This document shows positions 1 to 9,699 of a DNA stretch of 64,000 nt, piece by piece. How positions within the stretch are numbered: position 1 is the first letter of the stretch; each line of letters begins with the position of its first letter. Made by a program: the position numbers and the translations under genes. The notes beneath the pieces are model-generated. The model saw only the letters and a list, made by a program, of their open reading frames with translations, did no database searches and was not told where the DNA came from. Location: the NCBI GenBank assembly GCA_030568195.1, contig JAJLTO010000015.1, positions 186,001 through 250,000 of the forward strand. Reading direction: 5' to 3'. The stretch is from Dipodascopsis uninucleata var. uninucleata (taxonomy: Eukaryota; Ascomycota; Lipomycetes; Lipomycetales; Lipomycetaceae).

Positions 1-1809
1 GCGTACGATGTTCCAGTCCCCGGCTATGGTACCGAGACCACTAACAACCTCCGTCTTTGGGCTTCAAAACCTACCCGTGAATTTGACTTCGAAAAGTTCA
101 ATGAGGGTGATTACGAGAGCTCTGTTCGTGAGCAGCAGAAAGCCGAGACTATTTCTGCTGTTCTCTATCCTAACGACAATTTTTATAGTGGTAAAGAATT
201 GCGTTTGAAGCAGCAATACTTCTGGGTTGCTGCATCATTGAATGACATTGTTCGTAGATTCAAGAAGTCCCATCGACCATGGAAGGAATTCCCAGACCAG
301 GTTGCAATCCAGCTTAATGATACTCATCCTACTTTGGCTGTTGTTGAGCTTCAGCGAATCCTTGTTGATATGGAGGGTGTTAGCTGGGATGAAGCTTGGG
401 CTATTGTAACTAATACTTTTGGATATACCAATCATACAGTCCTTCCCGAAGCTCTTGAAAAGTGGCCAGTTCCTCTAATGCAAAACTTGTTACCTCGTCA
501 TATGGAGATTATTTACGATATCAACCTCTTTTTCTTGCAGAGAGTCGAGAAATTATTCCCCAAGGATCGAGATATTCTTGCCCGCGTGTCTATCATTGAA
601 GAGTCTTCCCCTCAGATGGTTCGTATGGCTTACCTTGCCATCATTGGTTCTCACAAGGTTAACGGTGTTGCTGAGTTGCACTCCGAGCTTATCAAAACCA
701 CGATTTTTAAAGATTTTGTTTCGATCTATGGTCCGGATAAGTTCATGAATGTCACTAATGGTATTACTCCCAGACGTTGGCTGCATCAGGCAAATCCTAA
801 GCTGTCAGATCTTATTGCTTCGAAGCTTGGTGGATACGAGTATCTGAAAGACCTTAATATTTTGAAGAAGCTTGAGGCTTATGCAGACGACAAAGAATTC
901 CAGCAGCAGTGGTCTGATATTAAGAAATTCAACAAAGCAAGACTGGCAGCGCATATCAAAACTTACTCCGGGCTGGAAGTCAATTTGAATGCTTTGTTTG
1001 ACGTCCAAGTCAAACGTATTCATGAGTATAAGCGTCAACAAATGAATATTTTTGGTGTCATCCATAGGTACTTGACTCTCAAGGCTATGTCTCCTGAAGA
1101 AAGGAAGGCTGTTATTCCCCGTGTTTGTATATTCGGTGGTAAGAGTGCCCCAGGGTACTATATGGCCAAGACTATTATCAAGCTGATCAACGCTGTTGGC
1201 GATGTCGTCAACAATGACAGCGAAATTGGTGACTTACTTAAGGTTACTTTCATTCCTGATTACAATGTTAGTAAGGCTGAGATTATTATTCCTGCTTCTG
1301 ACATCTCCCAGCATATATCCACTGCTGGAACTGAGGCCTCTGGAACCAGTAACATGAAGTTTGTTCTTAACGGTGGTTTGATTATTGGTACTGTAGACGG
1401 TGCCAACATTGAGATTACTCGTGAGATAGGTGAGAACAACATCTTCTTGTTTGGTCATTTGTCTGAGTCTGTTGACGATCTACGTCACAAACACAGATTT
1501 TCTGAGGTTCCACTTGATCCAAACTTGAGAAAGGTCTTTGACACTATTGAGAGTGGAGCATTTGGTGATGCTAACATTTATGGTGGTCTTATTGCTTCCA
1601 TTACTACTGGTCGTGACTACTATCTCGTGAGCGACGATTTTCAGTCGTATTTGGATGCCCAGAAGCTTGTTGACGAGTCATTCAAAGATCAGTCTACCTG
1701 GATCAGTCGCAGTATCTCTGCAGTTGCCAATATGGGCTTCTTCAGTTCTGATCGGGCGATTGACGAATATGCAGAGTCGATCTGGAATATCGAGCCTGTT
1801 CCAGTCTAG
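1..1809 (+). CDS. GPH1: Glycogen phosphorylase, 5'-truncated by window edge
   Basis: Releases glucose-1-phosphate from glycogen by phosphorolysis in the cytosol (GT35 family). The frame is open from base 1, so 602 codons are seen of a protein usually near 850-900 residues; the N-terminal regulatory part lies outside the window. Landmarks include the conserved stretches around residues 95-110 (QLNDTHPTLAVVELQRIL), KRIHEYKRQQMN, and the pyridoxal-phosphate site TEASGTSNMKF, whose lysine is codon 1357-1359. The C-terminus is complete and ends in the stop TAG at 1807-1809. No intron is needed in the visible part. The next gene converges from the other strand. The family call is secure; the true start is not visible. 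Confidence 0.97.
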   Translation, partial: AYDVPVPGYGTETTNNLRLWASKPTREFDFEKFNEGDYESSVREQQKAETISAVLYPNDNFYSGKELRLKQQYFWVAASLNDIVRRFKKSHRPWKEFPDQVAIQLNDTHPTLAVVELQRILVDMEGVSWDEAWAIVTNTFGYTNHTVLPEALEKWPVPLMQNLLPRHMEIIYDINLFFLQRVEKLFPKDRDILARVSIIEESSPQMVRMAYLAIIGSHKVNGVAELHSELIKTTIFKDFVSIYGPDKFMNVTNGITPRRWLHQANPKLSDLIASKLGGYEYLKDLNILKKLEAYADDKEFQQQWSDIKKFNKARLAAHIKTYSGLEVNLNALFDVQVKRIHEYKRQQMNIFGVIHRYLTLKAMSPEERKAVIPRVCIFGGKSAPGYYMAKTIIKLINAVGDVVNNDSEIGDLLKVTFIPDYNVSKAEIIIPASDISQHISTAGTEASGTSNMKFVLNGGLIIGTVDGANIEITREIGENNIFLFGHLSESVDDLRHKHRFSEVPLDPNLRKVFDTIESGAFGDANIYGGLIASITTGRDYYLVSDDFQSYLDAQKLVDESFKDQSTWISRSISAVANMGFFSSDRAIDEYAESIWNIEPVPV

Positions 1810-2436
1810 ATGAGAACTGGAGATAATACTTGAGAGAGTTGTCGAGTCATATATTCTGTTTTCTACTATTAGTTTTTTATATATTTGGTGACTAATTTTT
1901 CGGTCGTTACACTTATGTTTTTAGTTGTATGTTCAATATTTATATATATGCGCTGTATACGAACCAGATTAGAGAGCGGTCAATGGTTGCTTTGAATGTC
2001 AGTTAATTTTACGTGCTTAATTATTATTAGTAAGACAATTCACTTTATAGCTGAAATTACTGGATTACACTTTTAAAATGGCGAATGACTCGAATCAGCA
2101 ATATATTGATGAATTCAAATTATAATTGACAAAAGTAGCAGTAATATGAGCAAGCACTCGGGCAAATAATTTGCGTGGTTAGCAGATGGGCTTAATGTAG
2201 GTATTGAAGACAAAAGAAACCCAGAATACATAATAATTATTGAATATATTGTCAAATTTAAGGCTATCTCTACCATACACGTTGATTAATACTATGCAGA
2301 TACAACTACAGTAAAAAGAGCTAGGAATCTCGTTCATTATTAAATTATCCTAAAACCAAATTCAAATAGCTAGCCGTTCCGCGCCATCATATAGGAACCA
2401 AACGTTTATAATGGCAACTCACAAGCATTTCCCCTA
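1810..2436. other. Convergent 3' spacer
   Basis: AT-rich spacer between the stop codons of glycogen phosphorylase and the M13 peptidase. It should hold both 3' UTRs and poly(A) sites. I see no ORF, RNA gene or repeat. Confidence 0.6.
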
Positions 2437-5127
2437 TTACCAAAGAACGCATCGGGGCTGTTTGTTCTTACATTGGAATGCGTCAATGAAATCTTGAGAA
2501 TCATCAGCGGCTGCAAGAACTCTCACAAATGCTGGAGAATGAGGGTCTGTGTAAATTCTTTGGGCGGCAGTTCCAGGTCGTGATTTACTACACCACCAAC
2601 GACCGTAATTTACAAAGAAAAGCTGCTCCTTAGTAAGATTCAGTCCAGGAAGTACTGCGCTAGGGTTCTTGACTTCATGTTCTCGCCAAGCCTTGAATGC
2701 CGCTGCAATTCCTCCATTATCAGCAATATTTTCACCTTCAGTAAGCTTTCCATTAACATGAAGTTCCTTGCCATTTTCATCAGTGATATAATATTCTGAA
2801 TATTGATCGACAAAGCATTGAGCTCGGTCGTCAAATTCCTTAGACGTAGAAGCGGTCCACCAATCATTAAGAACACCACGCTCGTCGTAAAATCTACCCT
2901 GGTTGTCGAAAGCATGAGACAATTCATGACCTGCAACAGCACCAAATGCACCATAATTCAAATAACTAGGTTGGTGCTCGGAGAAGACTGGTGGCTGAAG
3001 GATACCAGCTGGAAATACGATTTCGCCTAGAGGAGGATTGTAGTAAGCATTAACTGTTGCTGGCGTCATTTCCCATGCTGCTCTGTCTGTTTTCTCTCCT
3101 AAATTAGACCACATTTCTGAAGCTGCATTCTTTCGGGCAGACATATAATTCTCAAAGTAGCCAGTAGCTGAAATATTGAGTTCCTTGTAATATTTCGCTA
3201 GGTCTTCGTTGGACTTAATATCTGGACTTGCATCTGGATATCCAATTTTCTGTACGATGTTATGCACTTTCGAGATAGCAACACTCTTAGTACGAACATC
3301 CATCCAAGGGAGAACATCCAATTTAGTAATGAACGCACTCTTAATGTCATTAATGATGTCTTCACCAAGTGTCTTGGCACTAGGTGAAAATGCCTTATCG
3401 ACATAATAACGGCCAAGAATCCATCCAGTCAAAGAGTCAACTTCATTAACACAAACCTTCCAACGTTCTGTTCGAACAGACGAATCAATTCCTCTCAGTT
3501 TATTTCGGAACTCAGTTACAGGACTAGCCGCAGATTCTGATAAATGAGATGCAAAAACTTCAGTAGCCTTCCAAAGAAAGTACGTCTGTAAAGTCTCACG
3601 TGTGGTGCTCGAAAGTACAGAATTCAAATCCTCTAAGTATTTGGGATATGTTACAATGATGGTAGATGGTAATTCACTAGAGCCTGTCATACTTCTAACT
3701 AAGTGCGCAATATTTAATGCACCAAACATCTCCTGAACCTGGCGAGGTGTGTAAGGATTATATGTCTTGGAACCATCGAAAAGTTCTTCATAGTCTAGTC
3801 CAATATCTGCTAGCTTGCCTTCGAATTCGACAACTGAGCGAGCAAGCTTCTCATAACGATCATTTCTAGTAACAGCATCGCTAGTTGGATCGACCATGTG
3901 AACGGCTTCATCAAGAACATTTGCCAATACATCTTTAATAGCAGCGACATAACCGTCTACGATTGCCTGCATATGATAATAATCTTTCGACGGCAAACCA
4001 TTCATAGGCTGATAAATTCTCATGATATTATAGTCAGGATCTTTATCATCTGCACTGATATCAAATTGAACCAATGCAGTAACAGCTAGTTTTTCAAGGT
4101 ATAGAACTGTTTCTGTTAGATCCGCAGCGGTATCGAGCTTAACGCCAGCTGAAACAATCGGACCATTACTGGCATCCTTCACGAACATTTTACCAGTGGC
4201 CCAGGTTGAAGCATTCTGTACAAGAGTGTCTTCATAGACAGGATAAGAAGACATAATATCTTGTAAAATAGGATATAAAGGCTCTGCGCCGAGATTAGAT
4301 ATTCGCTCAACATCCATACAAGCAGTGTATACACCGGATGCTTTTGACCAAATATCAAGTCCAGAAGGGCTATTATCCGGTGCATCACCTTCTAACAACT
4401 CTCTTGAGAGTCTTAAAGAATCCTCATACATTACGGATGAGGTAGCATAAGCGCCTTGTTCAGGTCGAAGATCGTGCTTGGCAACCCATCCACCGCACGT
4501 AAACTGGTAGAAATCTTCACATGGATCAGCAGTGAGATCAGCATCAGCAATAATTCCAGCAGCTACTGTAATACACTCAGGAGTCATACAGACTTCAACA
4601 TCTTGACGACGCCTTCCAGTATTATGAATTGCATGCCAGGTAGCACGTAAAATTAAGATAACTACTACTGCTCCTAGCACACCCGCAAGGTACTTCATCC
4701 ATCTTGGTTTCTGCTTCATCATCTGTACCAGTCCAAGAGCACTAGCTCCAAACGTTGTCCCCGAGAAACCACTGCTCTCAGCGTTTCTATCACCATCGCC
4801 AGAGACCCCACCACCATTCTCGGCTTCAGATACGTCTTGTGCGAAAATGGCACGCACGGTCGCGGGGTCTCTAGGGTCTAGAGGTTCGTCGCTCGTGAAT
4901 TGAGTCTCTTCGGTAGAGCTTCTCAGTAACGGTGCGCCTTCTGAATATTCATCAACGCGATCATTATTATTGATAGCCATTGAAGTGCTAATTAGCAGTA
5001 ATTAGTATATTTCTAAGAATAACTTGACTCTGAATATCCATTCATCGAGTTCGACTTCTACATCCCCACTAGTATCTGTACCAATATCCGCATATGCTTT
5101 CTCAACTTACAGTCCTTCTTCGGCCAT
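2437..5127 (-). CDS. M13 (neprilysin/ECE-like) zinc metallopeptidase, type II membrane protein
   Basis: Exons complement(2437..4987, 5111..5127) give 855 aa. The usual ORF start is the ATG at 4980, but a 17-nt upstream exon (ATG at 5127, coding MAEEGL) ends in a GTAAGT donor and joins in frame through the acceptor at 4988 to TSMAINNND, so I extend the gene. An acidic cytosolic tail carries a dileucine-like EGAPLLR. One membrane segment follows (WMKYLAGVLGAVVVILILRA, about residues 102-121), then a large lumenal/extracellular catalytic domain. The zinc site HELSH is coded at 2914-2928 and the third ligand lies in ENIAD. The family cleaves peptides at hydrophobic residues outside the membrane. 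The final Cys-Cys loop before the end (QCKNKQPRCVLW) is shorter than the usual C-x(10 or more)-C-x-W. Substrate is unknown. Confidence 0.93.
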
Positions 5128-5699
5128 GGCTGTCCCTCTTCTCACGTCGGCTCGAAACTGAGCTGAGCAACACGAGTTACTATTCTAACCACAATTTTAA
5201 GACGAATAGCAGTTGAAATAGACTACTTTCAACTACTGACTACTTTGTCCTTCGCATACGCGAGCTCGCTAGAATCCGCTGATCAATCCGAGGACGATAC
5301 CAATATACCCCTACCCTTTCGAGATAACGCAAGAGTGGATATTCACAACCCTATATAATTTCCTCTTTAGGTATCTTACTATTTTGAGTTTTTATGCGAA
5401 CCTTAGAGAGTACGCCACATTATATGCGGCGAGAACGAGAATTACCCCTGAAATTTCATATGACGTAATATGTTTATTTAATACCCAAATTGGAAAGAAA
5501 AGTGATTTGGTTCCTATACACAAAAACAAAGTAATAAATAATAGTGAGAGAACATCAGATACAAGAAATCTAGAGGTGACATGTAATGGAATGACAACAA
5601 TGTAGAAAGTCATTGTAATCTTCATTAATATAAAAACACTCGTCGAGATATGTTGGAAAATATCATAATTTAATAAAGGATTATAGTGTAGTAGAAGTG

Positions 5700-5870
5700 A
5701 GAATGATGATAATAATAATGATAATAATAATAACACTATAGAATATAAAACATATAGAGAACAAATTATAATGTACTGCACATAATAGTAATAATAGTAA
5801 GTAGACTAACAAAAATATAATATAATAGTATAATAGTAATAGTAATAATAATCATAATAAACAAGTAATA
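5700..5870. repeat. AT-rich trinucleotide microsatellite tract
   Basis: Imperfect runs of ATA/AAT/AGT/GAT triplets, repeatedly interrupted, lie in the presumed 3' region of the PUF gene. They also explain the spurious hydrophobic minus-strand frames there. Confidence 0.7.
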
Positions 5871-5925
5871 TAAGCTCTTTTTCTTTCGATTATGACGTAT
5901 GGTTTCGTACAAATCATTATATAGA

Positions 5926-5933
5926 TATATACA
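5926..5933 (-). promoter_or_regulatory. Possible Pumilio response element in the PUF gene's own 3' region
   Basis: The minus strand reads TGTATATA, matching the general PUF consensus UGUANAUA, about 490 nt downstream of the PUF stop codon. If the 3' UTR reaches this far it could mediate autoregulation. In such AT-rich DNA the match could easily be chance. Confidence 0.25.
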
Positions 5934-6421
5934 TGTGAGTATGTGCATATATATATTGCTAGTATCGCATATATTTATACGATGATAAAGATATGCTATA
6001 ATAAATAATAGTATAATATAAAACAACCACCTTGAATGGTAATGAAAAGAAAAAAGAGCAAGATATAAAAGCAATACTATATGTAAGAGATGTTTGGCAT
6101 CCAACTAAATATAGCATTATTTATGAAAGAAATATAGAAAGTCTTACAAATATACAAATGCATCAAACTGAAAAATAGTAAAAATGATATAAGTATAGTA
6201 AAAGGTCAAAAACATTATAGCACAAATAGTAAAAAAACGCTTCATGAATGTTTTTGTTGCAGATCTTTTAAAAATAAAACTCATAAGGGACAAACCATTC
6301 ACGACCATACACACACTTCACAATCTGTATAGTTCATTTGGGTAAATGCTATTAGATATAATATTAATACTTCTGAAGAAGGCAAAACGAATAACACGAC
6401 AAATGTGCACGAATTTAATAA

Positions 6422-9400
6422 TTACATATAATTATAGCCGCTGAATTCACTACCGTTCAAAGATCTGCGAAAATTCTCAGATTGTCCATCAGTAGCATGT
6501 GGTTCCCTCTGAGAAGGCTGATGCTGCTGAGGAGATTGACGATGCTGTTGCGGTGACTGCTGCTGCTTGATATGATTGACATTCGGTCCAGGGCGATCTT
6601 GTATATCGATGTTCTGTACACGACGAGTCAGCATAGAAACACCATTATTCGAGGTTCTTCCAGCCTGAAAACCCGGAAATTGATTTCCAGATGCTGAACT
6701 AGTGGGTCCCAAAATCTTGGATTGAATGCGTCGACCATAAGGTGTATTTCTTATAGAAGGCAAGATTGGTCTTATAACTTCTACCAAAACTTGGCGAGTC
6801 TGAGGATCAGCATATTCTAACGCAGTTTGAATAACATAATTTGCATATGAATCACGTAGCAACTTCTCTAGAAACGCGGAGGACAGAACCTCATCTATAA
6901 GTAGCTTGCGAGTTGACGGTTCAGCAATGCGAATACACTTCTCGATAACATTAGAACTAAATTTCTGCATAGACAATGTACAGATATTTCCTGAGAATCT
7001 TCTGATAAGAGGATCAGAAAATTTTGAGTCACACAAATCCAATACGTACTGGGTAACATAATTACCGAAAGGATCTTGAACAAGTGTGAATGCATGAGTC
7101 GTAATCTCGTTGACTAATTGCTGCTTCTGTGTATCTGATGCATGATCAATACAACGCTGAAGTACACAACAGCCATGACGATGAGTTCCAACAGCCACAC
7201 AGTGTTCACTAACAGCATCAAAAATGAACTGAGCATCTTCAGTACTTAACCTATTTAAGCACTTCTGAATGACATGATTTCCATTCAAATCTTGAATAAG
7301 CTCCACAACATTAGTTTTAAGAGCATTAACAATCAATCTGATCTGCTCTGGCGTAGATACGTGCTCTATCATCTTCTGTAAAGCACGAGTGCCATGCTGG
7401 TTCAATGCAATCTTCACCAATTGTGGCGCCGCAGTCTCAACAAGAATAGTTCTTTGTTCGTCACTGGCGTGCTCAAGCAACTTTTGGCAGAGATAATTTC
7501 CAAATGGATCAATCATAAGCTCAACAACATGAGGATAAGTCTCGTTAAAAATCATATTTAGATACGTTGGATTTCGCTCTTCTAACTTCTTCTGGAGATA
7601 TCGACAGCCATGCTGATCTTTGCATAGAGAATATATCTCGTTAGAAAGAGATTCTAACATAACATTTGCGAAGCGATTAACATCTTGTTCACTCTGGCGC
7701 CTGTTCGTACTTGGGCGCGACATAAGTGCAGGCGCGGAGCTAGGGACAGTAGTATGATTGACAGTAGTCTGTGGCAAACTGGACGAGACAGTACCCGTAG
7801 GAGAAGGCATAGGAGGATGGTGAACATGATGTGGAAGCTGAACTGGGTGAGACGGTGCTTGTTGCTGAGCAGGCGGCGGTGGCATAGGAGAAGACGCCAT
7901 TCCACTGGGATAAAAACCATCTCCAGACATGTGTTGCTGCGATGAACTATACATCTGAGGGTACTGAAAACCTGCAGGCTGATGGAAAACCTGAGCTGGA
8001 AGCATTCCATATGGATACATATTTGGTGAAGGAACTGAAGAAATAGAATCATTATGCAGTCCAGGACTAATCGACTGTGGGAAAGAAGCCGAAAAATCGC
8101 GACGATCACCATCGTTGTTGAGAGACCTTTGTGAAGGCTGACGAGAATGACCATAATCACCCATCACTGGAGTCTGAGAAGGAGAGGCAAAGCTCTGCTT
8201 CAACACACCTGTATTCTGGCCTTGTACATCGTTAAAAAGCTGATAGGAATTAGGCATTGCAGAACTACTAGGAGGAGCGCTTGCAAATTCCATTGACTGT
8301 CGCTTATCCTTTTGAAATGCAGAATCAGGATGCATAGGACTGGGATAAGAAACACCAGAAAGTGAATGCGAATGCTGCGCACCACGTGGTCGCGACATGA
8401 AAGATGACCAAGATTGTTGCGGCTGCTGTTGTTGTTGTTGTGGCTGCGATTGCTGTTGCTGCTGTTGCTGTTGTTGATGATGATGATGATGTTGTTGCTG
8501 CTGTTGCTGCTGTTGCTGCTGTTGCTGCTGTTGCTGTTGTTGCTGTTGTTGCTGTTGCTGTTGTTGCTGTAGAACAAATCCGGACTGAGACTGAGAATTG
8601 AAAGATTCACGTCTGACCAGTATTGGAAACTTATCATTAGTGGTATTAAACTTAAGCTCAGAGCCAGATGATCCAGCGGTCACATCAGACCCAAATAGAA
8701 ACTTGGAAGTTTGGTTCAAATATGGCGAGTCCAAGGTGTCAGAGCCACTCTGCTGAGCAGATCGCGTATGTGAAGATTCCGGACGAGACAAAGAAAGTTT
8801 AGGCAAGTCAAAGAGAAGAGGGTCATCTATAGAGAGACGACGAGACATCTCGCCAACATTATGACTGGTCGATGCACTTGCCCCAAGTGAAGGTGTAGTA
8901 AGAGTCCTTACCCTAGGTACAACAGCTGTTCCATCATCTGGAGGAGTCATCAGACTCGACGACGAAGATGATTGATGGTGATGCTGTCCGTGAGAATGAT
9001 GGGACTGTCCAAGACGTCCAAGATTACCTGAAGGTGTAGAAACAAGGCCACTGACCCCCACAGAGACACCAACTGGAACAGTGTTTGACCTAATCCTATC
9101 ACCCGCAGCTCCTGGTGCGGAAAGTCCGGTACCGCCATTCTGCTGAGATTCACGGTAATCCGGCGGGGTATTAGGCTCGGAAATGGTAGTAGAAGTGTTT
9201 GCACCTGCATCAATGTCGTTATTGGCAGCCATTTGCAGGATCATTTGCTCGTCTTTACGGTGTTGTTCCTCCAAAAGATGCATTTCGTGTTCAAAGCGAC
9301 GAATATGTTCTAAACGTAGAAGTTCGTGCTCGTGTCGTTTTTGTTCAAGCATTGCGGCCTTTTGCGATGGCTAATAAATTCAGATATTAGTATTAGCAGC

Positions 9401-9699
9401 CAATGAAAAAATTAAATAGAAAGAATGAGCAGTATCGTATCAGTATCATACAATAATAAAAGATTGAGAGGGATAGAAACTGCTCAACAGGTCACAAAAC
9501 AGAAATAAGAACATTAACAAAGTCTAAGACTAAAAGTATAACTAACCGTTCCGTCGTATAAAGAGTTCGAAAATGACGGGTCAACCATTAATTTCGACGA
9601 CGGTAAACCTCTAAGTGCAGAACTAGAAGATGAAGACGAAGAAGAGGTAGATGCAATAGACGGTACTGAAATGGATGATATCGAGGAAGAATATGCCAT
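6422..9699 (-). CDS. Pumilio/PUF-family RNA-binding protein (Puf4-like)
   Basis: Exons complement(6422..9370, 9547..9699) give 1033 aa. A Ser-rich first exon (51 codons, ATG at 9699) has a GTTAGT donor. It joins in frame to PSQKAAMLEQKRHEHELL, a charged His/Glu-rich coiled coil (about residues 57-105). A long disordered region rich in Ser, Pro and Gln follows. The C-terminal PUM-HD has eight repeats with the RNA-contacting helices HGCRYLQ, FGNYLCQ, HGTRALQ, NGNHVIQ, HGCCVLQ, FGNYVTQ, FSSNVIE and YANYVIQ. The SNxxE in repeat 7 is the guanine reader. The TRALQ/CCVLQ pattern in repeats 3 and 5 resembles yeast Puf4/Mpt5 more than Puf3. Such proteins bind UGUA-type sites in 3' UTRs and promote mRNA repression or decay. 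Exon 1 is less certain than the rest. Confidence 0.93.
8414..8569 (-). repeat. Poly-glutamine coding repeat with a histidine run
   Basis: Mixed CAG/CAA codons code an almost unbroken Gln tract of about 40-50 residues inside the PUF protein's disordered region, split by a run of five His and a few Ser/Pro. Mixed codons suggest a protein-level constraint rather than recent pure triplet expansion. Confidence 0.9.

Larger units (their letters stand above)
5128..6421. other. AT-rich spacer: M13 peptidase promoter and PUF gene 3' region
   Basis: Both flanking genes run on the minus strand. The right half should be the 3' UTR of the PUF gene. It contains simple triplet tracts (AAT/AGT type, about 5700-5870) and long AT runs. 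Minus-strand frames here give only low-complexity I/L/Y-rich peptides that do not look coding. Confidence 0.6.

Noticed and set aside
5392-6104. Two overlapping minus-strand hydrophobic frames of 129 and 112 codons
   Set aside because: They arise from AT-rich triplet microsatellites and have I/L/Y/S-only composition with no family signal.
8404-8601. Plus-strand frame of alternating Ala/Val opposite the PUF polyQ tract
   Set aside because: Direct antisense shadow of CAG/CAA repeats.
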